Shown in pieces: positions 16,973 to 26,680 of a DNA stretch of 64,000 nt. Numbering within the stretch: the stretch's first letter is position 1; each line of letters starts with the position of its first letter. Source of the stretch: Haloplanus aerogenes (GTDB lineage: Archaea > Halobacteriota > Halobacteria > Halobacteriales > Haloferacaceae). Made by a program: the position numbers and the translations under genes. The notes beneath the pieces were generated by a model. It ran no database searches and had not been told where the DNA came from. It was given only the letters and a program-made list of their open reading frames with translations. Location of the stretch: positions 2,976,001 to 3,040,000 of the forward strand of contig NZ_CP034145.1 of the NCBI RefSeq assembly GCF_003856835.1. The letters are read 5' to 3'.

Positions 16973-18877
16973 TCAGGCGTCGAATCCGGCGAGCGACGCC
17001 ACCGTGTCGTCGAGGTGGGTGTCGAGGACCGACCGGAGCGACTCGACGCCCGGTTTGTCGGTCCGCTCGGGGTTCGCCAGCACACGGACGGATTCGGTGC
17101 CGAGGGAGACGAACTCACAGTCGAGGGCGTCGGCGGTCGCCCGGAGGCCGAGGCCGGCGGCCGCATCGCCCGCGAGCACCTTCCGCGCCGGGCTCTCGAA
17201 CCCCTTGACCGTCAGCCCGTAGCCGTCGATGGCGTCGGTCAGGTCGCGGCGGTCGGCATCCCGGTCGGCGGCCACGTCGTCGAGGGCAGCGTCGAGGCTG
17301 GCGCGCAAGCCCGAGTCCATCGCCCGATTGATAAAGCGCAGGTCGCGGTCGACCAGATCGGCCAGCCCCTCGATGTCGTCGGGGTTGCCGGCGGGGACGA
17401 TCAGCCCCCACTCGCGGGTCCAACCCCCGAGGTCGACCGCGTCCACCTCGCGGTCGGAGGGGCCGGAGACGACGGCCACGTCCGGCACGCCGTCGCGCAG
17501 GCGGCGGCGGCCCTGTCGGCTCCCCACGTCGAGATAGCGGGGGCGCTCGACGTGATCGATGAGGCGCGAGAGCGCGGGGTCGTCCTCGCCGACGCCGAAC
17601 AGGGTCGGCGCGCGCACGTCGGGGGAGAACAACTGGACCGTCACCGTCTCGCCCTCGGCCAGATACTCGGTGTCAGCATCCACCTCGACGACGCCGTCGG
17701 CCTCGACGAGACTCGTCGTCGCGCCGCTCCCTTTGTCGACGGGGTAGACGAGGGTCTCACCCGCACCGTCGTCGACGAGGCCGACGGGCATCAGCCGGGT
17801 CCGGCCCTCGCTGTAGCGTTCCTGCACGGCCATCGTGCCTTCGACGGTCGCGGTCTGGGGGGCGGGGAGGCCGGCCGCCGACCGGATCGCCGGCGCGACG
17901 AAGGTGCGGAAGATGGTGAGCGCGGAGACGGGGTAGCCCGGGAGACCGATGTACGCGGAGTGCGAGGCGTCACGGGCCTCGCCGAGACGGCCGACGAGCA
18001 TGGGTTTGCCCGGCTTGACCGAGACGCCGTGAAGCAGGAGTTCGCCCTCCTCCTCGATGACGCGATAGATCACGTCGACGGCGCTGGCCGAGGTGGACCC
18101 CGAGGAGAGCACGAGGTCACACTCGTCGGCGGCCTCGACGAGCAGACGCTCCATCTCGTCGTAGTCGTCGCCGGCGTGGGGGTAGAGGACGGCCTCGCCG
18201 CCAGCCTCCTCGACGCCGGCGGCGATGGTGTAAGAGTTCACGTCGTAGATCTGGCCGGCGTCGCTGTTCAGGTCGTCGCCGGGGCGGACGAGTTCGTCGC
18301 CGGTGGAGACGATGCCGACCGTCGGTGTCCCGCGGACTGGAACCGCGTCGATACCGAGCGCCGACAACAGGCCGATCTCGCGGGGCGTGAGCAGGGTTCC
18401 GGGGCCGAGCGCGCGCGATCCCGCAGCCACGTCGGCACCCGCGACCATCACGCGGTCGCCGGGGGCAACGGAAGTGCGGATGGCGATCCCCGCGTCCACT
18501 TCGTCGGTCCGTTCGACCATCACGACGGCGTCGGCGCCGGGGGGCATCACGGCGCCGGTCGAAATCTCGGCGCAGGTCCCCTCGGTCACCTCCACGTCGG
18601 GTTCGGCGCCGGCGTGGACCGTTCCCACCTGATCGAGGACGACGGGATCGGCCTCGTCCGCACCGAAGGTGTCCGCGGCGCGGACGGCGTAGCCGTCGAC
18701 GCTGGCACGGTCGAACCCCGGCACGTCGAGGGTGGCGTCGATCCGTTCCGCGAGGACGCGCCCGCGGGCCTCGTCCAGCGGGACCGTCTCGTCGTCCGGC
18801 GAGAGGTCGAGGCTCTCGATGGCGTCGCGGGCCTCGGCGGGGGAGGCGAGGTCACGGAACTGCCGTCGGTCCGTCAT
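16973..18877 (-). CDS. MoeA-type molybdopterin molybdotransferase fused to a periplasmic-binding-like domain
   Basis: A 634-residue fusion. Residues about 1-400 are MoeA: FDRASVDGYAVRAADTF, then MPPGADAVVMVERTDEV, GIVSTGDELVRPGDDL, SSGSTSASAVDVIYR and IGLPGYPVSALTIF. These insert molybdate or tungstate into molybdopterin. Residues about 430-634 are a PBP/LysR-substrate-type domain (DPALSRLIDHVERPRYLDVGSRQGRRRL, ending SLAGFDA) that may sense metal or oxyanion. The ATG at 18877 is used; the upstream extension is poor coding sequence. A second MoeA lies directly upstream. Confidence 0.9.
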   Translation of the reverse strand: MTDRRQFRDLASPAEARDAIESLDLSPDDETVPLDEARGRVLAERIDATLDVPGFDRASVDGYAVRAADTFGADEADPVVLDQVGTVHAGAEPDVEVTEGTCAEISTGAVMPPGADAVVMVERTDEVDAGIAIRTSVAPGDRVMVAGADVAAGSRALGPGTLLTPREIGLLSALGIDAVPVRGTPTVGIVSTGDELVRPGDDLNSDAGQIYDVNSYTIAAGVEEAGGEAVLYPHAGDDYDEMERLLVEAADECDLVLSSGSTSASAVDVIYRVIEEEGELLLHGVSVKPGKPMLVGRLGEARDASHSAYIGLPGYPVSALTIFRTFVAPAIRSAAGLPAPQTATVEGTMAVQERYSEGRTRLMPVGLVDDGAGETLVYPVDKGSGATTSLVEADGVVEVDADTEYLAEGETVTVQLFSPDVRAPTLFGVGEDDPALSRLIDHVERPRYLDVGSRQGRRRLRDGVPDVAVVSGPSDREVDAVDLGGWTREWGLIVPAGNPDDIEGLADLVDRDLRFINRAMDSGLRASLDAALDDVAADRDADRRDLTDAIDGYGLTVKGFESPARKVLAGDAAAGLGLRATADALDCEFVSLGTESVRVLANPERTDKPGVESLRSVLDTHLDDTVASLAGFDA

Positions 18878-19013
18878 CGAAGGATACCTCCGATTACGGA
18901 CGCTGGAAGTCGCAGGGCGCGAAGCGGTAGCGAGACGCGAGCAACGTGAGCGTCTCGATACGGCGAACGGCGGAGCCGTGAGCCAGCGAGCGCCATCGTC
19001 TTCCTGAAGTCGC

Positions 19014-20234
19014 TCATGCCGACCACTCCCAGTCCTCGACGGCGACGATTTCACCCTCGTCGTACCCCTCCCGCTCTTCGGGGACGACGACCCAGCCGTC
19101 CGCGAGGGCGACGCTGGAGAGGACGCCGGAACCGCTCGCGCGAGTTGGTTCGGCGGTGTAGCCGTCCTCGGTGTCGGTCAGTCGAACCCGCGCGAACGTC
19201 CGCGTCCCGGGCTCGCTGGATATCTTGCGCGCCAGTTCCGCCTCGACGGTCGGCTGGTCGGGAACGGGCATGTTCCCCGCCGTCTTGAGGACGGGCCGCA
19301 GGAACTGCACGGCGTTGATGATGCAGGCGACGGGGTAGCCGGGGAGCATGATCACGGGCGTCTCCTCGACGACGCCGAGCGCGACGGGGTGCCCCGGTTT
19401 GAGGGCGACGCCGTGAACCAGCACCTCGCCCAGCTCGTCGACGACTTCGGGCGTGTAGTCGCGTTCGCCGACGGAGGAGCCGCCGGTGGTGACGACCACG
19501 TCCTTCGCGAGATCGCGCTGGATCGCGGCGCGGATGGCGTTGGGGTCGTCGTCGACGACGTTTCGGTAGGCGGGGACGCCGCCCCAGCGGTTCGCCAGCT
19601 GGGAGACGGTGAGGCCGTTGGTCTCGATGACCTCACCCGGTCCCGGGTCGCGCTGGACGAGTTCCTCGCCCGTCGGGATCACGCCGACCGTCGGGGGTTC
19701 GTACACCTCCACCTGGTCGACGCCGACCGACTTCAGGAGGCCGAGATCGGAGGGGCGGATGCGGTGGCCGGGCTGGTAGAGTTCTTGCCCCTCGGCGACG
19801 TCCTCGCCCACGTCGCCGACGTTTTCCCCTTCCGCCACGGCGTCGAACACTTCCACCTCGTCGCCGACGGGTTCGGCCTCCTCGATCATGACGACGGCGT
19901 CGGCGCCGTCGGGCAGGTCGCTCCCGGTGTGGACGCGGACGGCCTCGCCGGGGGCGACCGCTCCCTCGCCCTCGCGGAGGATGGCGGGCGAGCGCCCGGT
20001 CGCGCCGAAGGTGTCCTCGGCGCGGACGGCGTAGCCGTCCATGGCGGCACGGTCGTAGCCCGGGACGGGCGTGGGGGCGGTGACGGGTTCGGCGAGGACG
20101 CGCCCGTCGGCTCGGCCGAGCGCCACGCGCTCCGTTCGGTCGTGGCCCGAGACCGCGTCGAGGACGGTCTCCAGTGCCTCGGCGACGCGGGTGCGGTCCT
20201 TGAATCCCGCGCGTTCGAGATCGTCGTGACTCAT
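19014..20234 (-). CDS. Molybdopterin molybdenumtransferase MoeA
   Basis: A 406-residue stand-alone MoeA. Motifs in order: YDRAAMDGYAVRAEDTFGA, LPDGADAVVMIEEAEPV, VGVIPTGEELVQRD, VVTTGGSSVGERDY and IMLPGYPVACIINAVQFL. Domain IV ends at the C-terminus. It catalyses the last step of molybdenum cofactor formation. Two MoeA paralogues in tandem are common in archaea and may separate molybdenum from tungsten use, which is not provable here. The ATG at 20234 opens the N-terminal helix; 137 bp of unremarkable GC-rich sequence separates it from the fused MoeA gene. Confidence 0.92.
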   Translation of the reverse strand: MSHDDLERAGFKDRTRVAEALETVLDAVSGHDRTERVALGRADGRVLAEPVTAPTPVPGYDRAAMDGYAVRAEDTFGATGRSPAILREGEGAVAPGEAVRVHTGSDLPDGADAVVMIEEAEPVGDEVEVFDAVAEGENVGDVGEDVAEGQELYQPGHRIRPSDLGLLKSVGVDQVEVYEPPTVGVIPTGEELVQRDPGPGEVIETNGLTVSQLANRWGGVPAYRNVVDDDPNAIRAAIQRDLAKDVVVTTGGSSVGERDYTPEVVDELGEVLVHGVALKPGHPVALGVVEETPVIMLPGYPVACIINAVQFLRPVLKTAGNMPVPDQPTVEAELARKISSEPGTRTFARVRLTDTEDGYTAEPTRASGSGVLSSVALADGWVVVPEEREGYDEGEIVAVEDWEWSA

Positions 20235-20350
20235 ACCCGCCCTTGCGCTCGGGGATACAAAAACCCGTAGCCGGGGGACGCGATGGACGAGGGCGTGAGA
20301 CGGCCGCACACACCGCGGCCTTTTTCGATGCCCGCGCCTTACCCCGACCC

Positions 20351-20707
20351 ATGTCAGCACTGCGGGACGCGCTTCGGGAACTCCCCGAGGCGGTGTTCGC
20401 GGACCTGCTCGAGAGCGACGACACGTACCTGCTGGTCATCGACCTGCCCGGCGCGACGGCGGAGACGGTCGATATCCGCGTCGAGAAAGGCCGCCTCCTC
20501 ATCGAGGCGCGCCGCGAGAAAGCGCTCCCCGCGTCGTTCGAGTACGTGCGCGAGGATCGGCCGCTCTTTCTCGACGCCGAACTCCCCCTGCCGCCGGACG
20601 CGACGGGGGCGGGTGCCGAAGGGTCGATGGAGCGGGGCGTCCTCGAACTCCGTCTCCCCAAGTACGAGGCCGCACCGGAGCAGTCCATCCCGATCGAGGA
20701 CGCGTAA
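20351..20707 (+). CDS. Hsp20/alpha-crystallin-type small heat shock protein
   Basis: A 118-residue protein. The segment YLLVIDLPGATAETVDIRVEKG begins an alpha-crystallin domain, followed by LLIEARREKALP and MERGVLELRLPKYE, the usual terminal beta strands. The C-terminal tail ends QSIPIEDA, where IPI is the I/V-x-I/V motif used by small heat shock proteins to assemble oligomers. It would bind unfolding proteins without ATP. It lies 6 bp upstream of the ABC1 kinase gene and may share its transcript. Confidence 0.82.
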   Translation: MSALRDALRELPEAVFADLLESDDTYLLVIDLPGATAETVDIRVEKGRLLIEARREKALPASFEYVREDRPLFLDAELPLPPDATGAGAEGSMERGVLELRLPKYEAAPEQSIPIEDA

Positions 20708-20713
20708 GCCCGG

Positions 20714-22390
20714 GTGGTCACGCTGGTCAATCTCCGTGCCTACTGGCGGTTCGTTCGCGTTCTTCACCAGTTTCTGCCGCTGATCGTCACCTACGCCCGT
20801 GACCGTCGGCGGTTCCTCCTGTTCGGTAGCTCCCGGAGCGTCGACCCCGAGACACAACGCAGGCGGGCGGATCGGCTCCTCTCCTCGTTGCTCACCCTCG
20901 GGCCGACGTTCATCAAACTCGGACAACTGCTGTCGACGCGACCCGACGTACTCCCGCCGGCGTACATCGAGGTGTTGACCAGTCTGCAAGACGACGTGCC
21001 GCCGGCGCCGTGGGAGGAGGCCAAGCCCGTCCTCGAAGCGGAAGTCGGTCCCGTCGACGAGGTGTTCGACGAGTTCGACCACGAGGCCATCAGCGGCGCC
21101 AGCCTCGGACAGGTGTACCGCGCCACCTACGAGGGCGACGAGGTGGCGATCAAGGTGCGCCGGCCGGGCGTCGAAGCCCTCGTCGAGGCGGACCTGCGAG
21201 CGGTCAAGTGGCTCCTGCCCATTCTCCTCCGCTTCATCGACGAGGCGCGGCGGTTCTCGGTCGAGAACGTGGCCGAGGAGTTCGACACGACGATCAGACA
21301 GGAGATGGACTACAGCCGGGAACGCCGGATGCTCGTCGAGATACGGGAGAACTTCGCCGACAACGATCGCATCCGCATCCCGAGAGCCGTCGACGAGCTC
21401 TCGGGGAACCGAGTGTTGACGATGGAGTACATCGGCGGGGTAAAGATCAACGACGTCGAGGCGCTGGACGAACTGGGGATCGACCGGAGCGAGTTGGCCG
21501 AGAGCCTCCAGCGTATCTACCTCCAGATGATCATCGAGGACGGCGTGTTCCACGCCGACCCGCACCCGGGGAACCTGTCCGTCATGGACGACGGCGAGAT
21601 CATCTTCTACGACTTCGGGATGAGCGGGCGCGTGGACGCCTTCTTCCAGGAGAAGATCGTCGACTTCTACATCGCGGTGGCGAATCAGGATATCGACGGC
21701 ATCCTCGACGCGATGATCGAGATGGGGACGCTCAGCCCCGACGCCGACCGCGAGGTGATGGGCAACGTGATGGAACTCGCCATCGCGGACGTGCGCGGGG
21801 AGGATCTGGAGCAGTACCGCGTCCAGCAGGTCATCCAGCAGGTGGAAGACACCATCTACGAGTTCCCGCTCAGGCTTCCCCGGAACTTCGCGCTCATCAT
21901 GCGGGTGGCGACGGTCGTGGAGGGGGTGTGTGTCACGCTCGACCCCGACTTCGACTTCATCAGCGTCGCCACGGAGTACCTGACCGAACAGGGCTACCGC
22001 GAGGAGGGGATCAAGCAGGCCGTCGAATCGGCGGGCGACCAGCTAGAGGAGACGGCCCGGTCGCTGGTGACGGTGCCGCCGAAACTCGACGAGGTGCTGG
22101 GTCGGGTCAACCGCGACGACCTGACCGTCGAAGTGAAACTCGCCGACCAGCACGACGTGCTGGATCAGCTCGCGAAACGCATCACGTACAGCATCCTCGT
22201 CGCCGTCGGGTTGCTCTCGACGGCCATCCTCTACTCGTTCAACGAGGCGCCGGAGGCGGCAGCCGTCGCCGGGGCAGTCACGCTGCCCGTCGGCATCCTG
22301 CTCTATCGATCGCTCCGGCGGAAGAAAGGCGTCAAGGCGCGTCCGCAGTTCACCCGGCAGGAGATGCGACGGCGACGCGGCGACGAGTGA
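20714..22390 (+). CDS. ABC1/AarF/UbiB-family atypical kinase
   Basis: A 558-residue protein. The signature [14 protein letters not shown] (KxGQ motif) lies near residue 71, followed by an Ala-rich nucleotide loop ([12 protein letters not shown]), AIKVRRPG and catalytic-like [13 protein letters not shown] then IFYDFGM. Two C-terminal transmembrane helices ([33 protein letters not shown]) anchor it. Relatives support quinone biosynthesis or lipid homeostasis. No ATG is available near the N-terminus, so GTG 20714 is taken as start, 6 bp after the Hsp20 stop. Confidence 0.9.
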   Translation: MVTLVNLRAYWRFVRVLHQFLPLIVTYARDRRRFLLFGSSRSVDPETQRRRADRLLSSLLTLGPTFIKLGQLLSTRPDVLPPAYIEVLTSLQDDVPPAPWEEAKPVLEAEVGPVDEVFDEFDHEAISGASLGQVYRATYEGDEVAIKVRRPGVEALVEADLRAVKWLLPILLRFIDEARRFSVENVAEEFDTTIRQEMDYSRERRMLVEIRENFADNDRIRIPRAVDELSGNRVLTMEYIGGVKINDVEALDELGIDRSELAESLQRIYLQMIIEDGVFHADPHPGNLSVMDDGEIIFYDFGMSGRVDAFFQEKIVDFYIAVANQDIDGILDAMIEMGTLSPDADREVMGNVMELAIADVRGEDLEQYRVQQVIQQVEDTIYEFPLRLPRNFALIMRVATVVEGVCVTLDPDFDFISVATEYLTEQGYREEGIKQAVESAGDQLEETARSLVTVPPKLDEVLGRVNRDDLTVEVKLADQHDVLDQLAKRITYSILVAVGLLSTAILYSFNEAPEAAAVAGAVTLPVGILLYRSLRRKKGVKARPQFTRQEMRRRRGDE

Positions 22391-22413
22391 CCGCTCAGGG
22401 GCTTTCCAAACCG

Positions 22414-22419
22414 TTTATA
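22414..22419 (+). promoter_or_regulatory. TATA box of the eIF5A-speB operon
   Basis: TTTATA lies 25-30 bp before the ATG at 22444. This is the canonical distance for leaderless transcription. Confidence 0.65.
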
Positions 22420-22443
22420 CACCGCCTTCTGTTATCGGACGGT

Positions 22444-22818
22444 ATGGCGCGAGAGCAAAAGCAGGTGCGGGAACTGCAGGAGGGGAGCTACGTCATGATG
22501 GAAGACGCCCCCTGCAAGATCAACGCGTACAGCACGGCCAAACCCGGGAAACACGGCAGTGCCAAGGCCCGAATCGAGGGCAAGGGCGTCTTCGACAGCA
22601 AGAAGCGGTCGCTCAGCCAGCCGGTCGACGCCAAAGTGTGGGTCCCGATCATCGAGCGCAAGGGCGGACAGGTCGTCTCCGTCTCCGGTGACGACGCCCA
22701 GATCATGGACCTCGACACCTACGAGACGTTCACGATGCGCATCCCCGAGGGCGAGTCGCTGTCGCCCGACGACGAAATCGAGTATCTGGAGTACGAAGGC
22801 CAGCGGAAGATCGTCTGA
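22444..22818 (+). CDS. Translation initiation factor 5A (aIF5A)
   Basis: A 124-residue protein with the two beta-barrel domains of eIF5A/EF-P. The hypusination loop reads [11 protein letters not shown], so K36 is the expected modified lysine. The C-terminal OB domain begins [13 protein letters not shown]. It promotes peptide-bond formation at stalling motifs. It is followed 7 bp later by the SpeB-like gene; deoxyhypusine synthase lies 4.8 kb downstream. Confidence 0.95.
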   Translation: MAREQKQVRELQEGSYVMMEDAPCKINAYSTAKPGKHGSAKARIEGKGVFDSKKRSLSQPVDAKVWVPIIERKGGQVVSVSGDDAQIMDLDTYETFTMRIPEGESLSPDDEIEYLEYEGQRKIV

Positions 22819-22825
22819 GACAGCG

Positions 22826-23662
22826 ATGTTCCCCGGTGCGACCGCTGACCGCGAGGACGCGAACTACGTCGTCGTCGGCGCACCGCTCGATATCTCTACG
22901 ACGTTTCAGCCCGGGACCCGATCCGGCCCCGACCGCATCCGGCGTTTCGCGGGCTCCTTCGAGGATTACGACCACCGAACCGACCAGCACTTTTCCTCCC
23001 TCTCTGTCCACGACGCCGGCAACGTCCACGCGTGGAACGATCCGGGGGAGTACGTCGAGTACGTGGCGGGCACCCTCCGTGACGCCGTCGACGACGACGC
23101 CGTCCCCCTCCTCCTCGGCGGCGAACACACCGTCACCGTCGCCGGCGTCCGCGCCGTCGATCCGGATCTGTTCGTCTGTCTCGACGCCCACCTCGACCTC
23201 CGGACCGCGTTCGACGGGAACTCGTGGAGTCACGCCTGCGTGACCCACCGAGCGCTGGAACGGGCGGACCACGCCGTGATCGTCGGCGCCCGCGCCGGGA
23301 GCGAGGCCGAGTGGGAGCGGGCGCACGAGGACGACGTGACCGTCGTCTCCCCGGAGACGGTGCGGGAGCGTGGCGCGGCGGCCGTCGTCGACGCCGCGGA
23401 GGCGGCCGTCGGGGGCCTCGCCGCCGCGACGACGTACCTGAGCGTCGATATCGACGCCGCCGATCCCGGCGTCGCGCCGGGGACGGGGACGATGGAGCCC
23501 GGCGGGCTGTCGGCACGGGAGATGGGGACCGTGGTCCGCGCGGTGGCACCGCACGCCGACGGCGCCGACGTGGTCGAGGTGAACGACCGCGACGACGGGC
23601 AGGCGGCGACGCTCGGCGGCCACCTGTTGCGGGCGTTCGTGTTCGCGCACGCCGACGAGTAG
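22826..23662 (+). CDS. Agmatinase/arginase-family ureohydrolase (SpeB-like)
   Basis: A 278-residue manganese hydrolase. Metal ligands are visible in GGEHTVT, DAHLDLR and SVDIDAADP, with EVN near the end. The family cleaves agmatine, arginine or guanidino adducts to release urea. Directly following aIF5A, and close to deoxyhypusine synthase, it probably supports the agmatine-based deoxyhypusine route described in halophilic archaea. That substrate is an inference from context and family literature. Confidence 0.9.
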   Translation: MFPGATADREDANYVVVGAPLDISTTFQPGTRSGPDRIRRFAGSFEDYDHRTDQHFSSLSVHDAGNVHAWNDPGEYVEYVAGTLRDAVDDDAVPLLLGGEHTVTVAGVRAVDPDLFVCLDAHLDLRTAFDGNSWSHACVTHRALERADHAVIVGARAGSEAEWERAHEDDVTVVSPETVRERGAAAVVDAAEAAVGGLAAATTYLSVDIDAADPGVAPGTGTMEPGGLSAREMGTVVRAVAPHADGADVVEVNDRDDGQAATLGGHLLRAFVFAHADE

Positions 23663-23667
23663 CGGAC

Positions 23668-24105
23668 TCAGTGAACGGCGACGAAGACGCGAAACCACGT
23701 CCCGTTGTAGCGTACGTACGTCGGCCGGGACTCGTTGTAGAAGCTCCACCCGTCGGCAGCCACCCGCTCCCGCTGCAACGCCGCCCTGAACGTCCGTCGA
23801 CGCTGTCGACTCAGATTCTCGAAGGTCGCCGTCTCGTTCGCGGGAGCCGCCGTCGCGGTTCGGTTCGACACCTGCTCAACGTGGACGAACTCGTGGGGAC
23901 TCGCGTGCCGTTCGGTGTCCGCCGACTCCAGCGAGGCAGTGTCGGTCGGCGCCGCCGTGTCGGTCGCCGTTGGGGTGTCGGTCACTGTCGGCGTGCCAGT
24001 CCGCCGTTCGCCGGCCGTACTGTCGAGACACCCGGCACCGGCGCCGAGACTCGTCCCACAGCGCGCGAGGAACGAACGACGGTTCACGTCCGCTCCCTCG
24101 CCCAT
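23668..24105 (-). CDS. Small Tat lipoprotein of unknown function
   Basis: A 145-residue protein. The start MGEGADVNRRSFLARCGTSL then GAGAGC is a twin-arginine signal with a lipobox (C26). A Thr/Asp-rich spacer follows (TPTVTDTPTATDT), typical of haloarchaeal surface anchors. The C-terminal 75 residues (HEFVHVEQVSNRT to WFRVFVAVH) form a small folded domain with aromatic residues that I do not recognise. It is a cell-surface protein by inference. It faces the SpeB gene convergently, 5 bp apart. Confidence 0.7.
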   Translation of the reverse strand: MGEGADVNRRSFLARCGTSLGAGAGCLDSTAGERRTGTPTVTDTPTATDTAAPTDTASLESADTERHASPHEFVHVEQVSNRTATAAPANETATFENLSRQRRRTFRAALQRERVAADGWSFYNESRPTYVRYNGTWFRVFVAVH

Positions 24106-24187
24106 CGGCGAAAAATATCTTGTGTCCGTCGGAAGCGCTCGACGAGGCCAGCGAAGATCACTAATCCCCGCCGGCCGAGTGGTCAGT

Positions 24188-24946
24188 ATGGATCGACAGG
24201 AGTTCGTCGACCGACTGGACGACCGGCTTCGCACCGACGACTACGCCGATCTGGACGCGAGCGCGAACGGCCTGCAAGTAGGGCGACGTTCGGGTACCGT
24301 CGACCGCGTCGCTATCGCCGTCGACGCCGCGGAAGCGACCATCGAGGCGGCCATCGACCGCGACGCCGACGTACTGCTCGTTCACCACGGCCTCGTGTGG
24401 GGCGGCCTCGACCGCCTCACCGGCCTCGACTACGACCGGATCGAACCACTCGTCGAGAACGACGTTGCCCTCTACGTTTCGCACCTGCCGCTGGACGGCC
24501 ACCAGGAACTCGGCAACGCCGCGATCCTCGCGGACCGACTGGGACTGGCGGAGCAGGAACCGTTCGGGGAGTACGGCACCGAGTACGTCGGCGTGCGAGG
24601 GACGGCGAGCGACGCGTACACCACCGCCGACCTGTCGGCCCGGCTGGACGCGGAGCTCGACACCGAGACGCGGGTGCTCGGGTTCGGCCCGGACGAAATC
24701 GAGGACGTGGGCATCATCACCGGCCGGGGCGTCGACTGGATCGAAGCAGCCGCGGAAACGGACCTCGACGCCTTCATCACCGGCGAAGGGAAACACGAGT
24801 CCTACCACGAGGCGCGCGACCTCGGCGTGAACGTCTTCCTCGCCGGCCACTACGCGACGGAGACGCTGGGCGTCCGCGCGGTCGGTGAGCTCGCCGAAAA
24901 GTGGGGACTCGAAACGACATTCATCGAACATCCTACAGGTCTCTGA
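24188..24946 (+). CDS. Nif3-like dinuclear metal-centre protein (GTP cyclohydrolase 1 type 2 family)
   Basis: A 252-residue Nif3/DUF34 protein. Metal-binding segments are VLLVHHGLVWGG near residue 65 (paired His), YVSHLPLDGHQELGNAA, FITGEGKHESYHEA and VFLAGHYATETLGV. These proteins form hexameric toroids with two metals per subunit and have proposed GTP cyclohydrolase or chaperone-like roles; the true function is unsettled. CACTAAT lies about 26 bp before the ATG. Confidence 0.9.
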   Translation: MDRQEFVDRLDDRLRTDDYADLDASANGLQVGRRSGTVDRVAIAVDAAEATIEAAIDRDADVLLVHHGLVWGGLDRLTGLDYDRIEPLVENDVALYVSHLPLDGHQELGNAAILADRLGLAEQEPFGEYGTEYVGVRGTASDAYTTADLSARLDAELDTETRVLGFGPDEIEDVGIITGRGVDWIEAAAETDLDAFITGEGKHESYHEARDLGVNVFLAGHYATETLGVRAVGELAEKWGLETTFIEHPTGL

Positions 24947-25000
24947 ACTGACAGTTAGATCCCTGATCGAGATTTTCAGCCCACTCAGAGTCGGGGAAAC

Positions 25001-25008
25001 AGTTATGC
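25001..25008 (+). promoter_or_regulatory. TATA-like box of the FAD oxidoreductase operon
   Basis: AGTTATGC lies about 27 bp before the ATG at 25031, consistent with a leaderless start. Confidence 0.4.
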
Positions 25009-25030
25009 TCGATCCCACTATCGGAGTTAC

Positions 25031-26680
25031 ATGTCGACACGGACGCCGCGCATCGTCGTACTCGGTGGTGGGATCGGTGGCCTGAGCGCCGCCCACGAAC
25101 TCGCCGCGCGCGATTTCGACGTCACCGTCTACGAGGCCAAGGAGCAACTCGGCGGGAAAGCCCGGAGCTTCCCCGTCTCGACGCCAGACGGCGGCACGGT
25201 TCCGGCCGAACACGGTTTCCGCTTTTTCCCTGGCTTCTACCGGAACGTGCGGGAGACGATGGAACGGATTCCGCTGCCCGAGGGCGGCGTCGTCGCGGAC
25301 AACCTCGTCCACACGGACGAGACGCTGATCGCGGCCACGGAGGGGCGGGAGACGGTATCGGAGACACGAACGCCACAGACGGTTGGCGAGTGGGCCGAGG
25401 CGTTCAAGCCGACCATCGGCGGCGGTGATCTGACGCCGGCGGAGACGAACTACTTCCTGCGGCGCCTGTTCGTCATCCTGACCAGTTGCCGGGCGCGGCG
25501 GGAACGCGAACTCGACCGCGTTTCGTGGTGGGAGTTCGTCGACGCCGAGTCGCAGTCGCCAGCCTACCGCAAACACCTCGCGGAGAGCACGCAGGCGCTG
25601 GTGGCGCTCCAGCCACAGCGCGGGAGCGCCCGCACCATCGGCCAGATTTACGTGCAGTTGATGCTGGACCAGATCGATCCCAACCGCCCCACCGAGGCGG
25701 TGCTCAACGGCCCGACGAGCGACGTGTGGATCGATCCGTGGGTGACGTATCTGGCGTCGCTGGGTGTCGATTTCCACACGGATTCGCCGGTGACGTGTAT
25801 CGACTCGGACGGCGAGCGCGTAACCGGCGTCGAACTCGCGAGCGGGGAGACGGTGACGGCCGACCACTACGTCGCCGCGCTCCCGGTCGAGGTGATGGCG
25901 TCGCTGGTGACGCCAGACCTCCGCCGGGCGGCGCCGTCGCTCTCGCACGTTGAGCGCCTCGACACCGCGTGGATGAACGGCATCCAGTTCTACCTGACCG
26001 AGGACGTGCCGCTCGCACGCGGCCATCAGGCCTACACCGACTCGCCGTGGGCGCTGACCGCCATCTCCCAGCGGCAGTTCTGGGACGACGGCCCCGTCGA
26101 CGTGGCGGCCGGGAGCGCGGGCGCGGTGCAGGGCGTCCTCTCCGTCATCGTCTCCGACTGGGAGACGCCGGGGGTCGTCTACGACAAACCCGCTCGCGCG
26201 TGCAGTCGCGAGGAGATCAAGACGGAGGTGTGGCATCAATTGGCGGCGCACCTGAACCGCGACGCCGAACGCCTCTCGGAAGAGGTACTCTACGACTGGG
26301 TGCTCGACCCGGCCATCGTCGAAGCGGAGAGTGGGATGGCGAACACCGAGCCACTCCTGATCAACACGGTCGACTCCCTCCGCCACCGGCCACGGGCGGT
26401 GACCGAGGCCCCGAACCTCGTCCTCGCGGCCGATTACGTGCGCACGGAGACGGATCTGGCGACGATGGAGAGTGCGAACGAGGCGGCCCGGCGGGCCGTC
26501 CGTGGCATCATCGACCGCGCGGGTGTCGACGCCGACCCGCCGCAGGTCTGGGGACTGGACGAACCCCGTCTGTTCGACCCGCCGAAACGACAGGACGAAG
26601 TCGCGTTCAGACTCGGTCTCCCACATCCCGGCGAGGCCGAACGCGGTCTGCGAAAGACGGTCCGGGGACTGTGGGGGTGA
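25031..26680 (+). CDS. FAD-dependent desaturase-like oxidoreductase (phytoene desaturase/hydroxysqualene dehydroxylase family)
   Basis: A 549-residue flavoprotein. The dinucleotide-binding motif IVVLGGGIGGLSAAHELAA (residues about 8-26) is followed by VYEAKEQLGGKARSF, the amine-oxidase/desaturase signature. The C-terminal FAD contact is NLVLAADYVRTETDLATMESA. Family members desaturate or dehydroxylate isoprenoids such as phytoene or squalene derivatives. The substrate is uncertain since no isoprenoid gene is adjacent. The stop overlaps the next gene (GTGA). Confidence 0.85.
   Translation: MSTRTPRIVVLGGGIGGLSAAHELAARDFDVTVYEAKEQLGGKARSFPVSTPDGGTVPAEHGFRFFPGFYRNVRETMERIPLPEGGVVADNLVHTDETLIAATEGRETVSETRTPQTVGEWAEAFKPTIGGGDLTPAETNYFLRRLFVILTSCRARRERELDRVSWWEFVDAESQSPAYRKHLAESTQALVALQPQRGSARTIGQIYVQLMLDQIDPNRPTEAVLNGPTSDVWIDPWVTYLASLGVDFHTDSPVTCIDSDGERVTGVELASGETVTADHYVAALPVEVMASLVTPDLRRAAPSLSHVERLDTAWMNGIQFYLTEDVPLARGHQAYTDSPWALTAISQRQFWDDGPVDVAAGSAGAVQGVLSVIVSDWETPGVVYDKPARACSREEIKTEVWHQLAAHLNRDAERLSEEVLYDWVLDPAIVEAESGMANTEPLLINTVDSLRHRPRAVTEAPNLVLAADYVRTETDLATMESANEAARRAVRGIIDRAGVDADPPQVWGLDEPRLFDPPKRQDEVAFRLGLPHPGEAERGLRKTVRGLWG

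Noticed and set aside
17015-18949. 644-codon plus-strand frame
   Set aside because: Antisense to the MoeA fusion; composition is the mirror of the real codons.
18878-19013. Gap between the two moeA genes, with GCGAGC/GTGAGC-type runs
   Set aside because: No open frame, stable hairpin or exact repeat could be supported; it looks like ordinary GC-rich spacer.
24161-26626. 821-codon minus-strand frame
   Set aside because: Antisense to the Nif3-like and FAD oxidoreductase genes, with repetitive VRR/VD composition and no recognisable motif.
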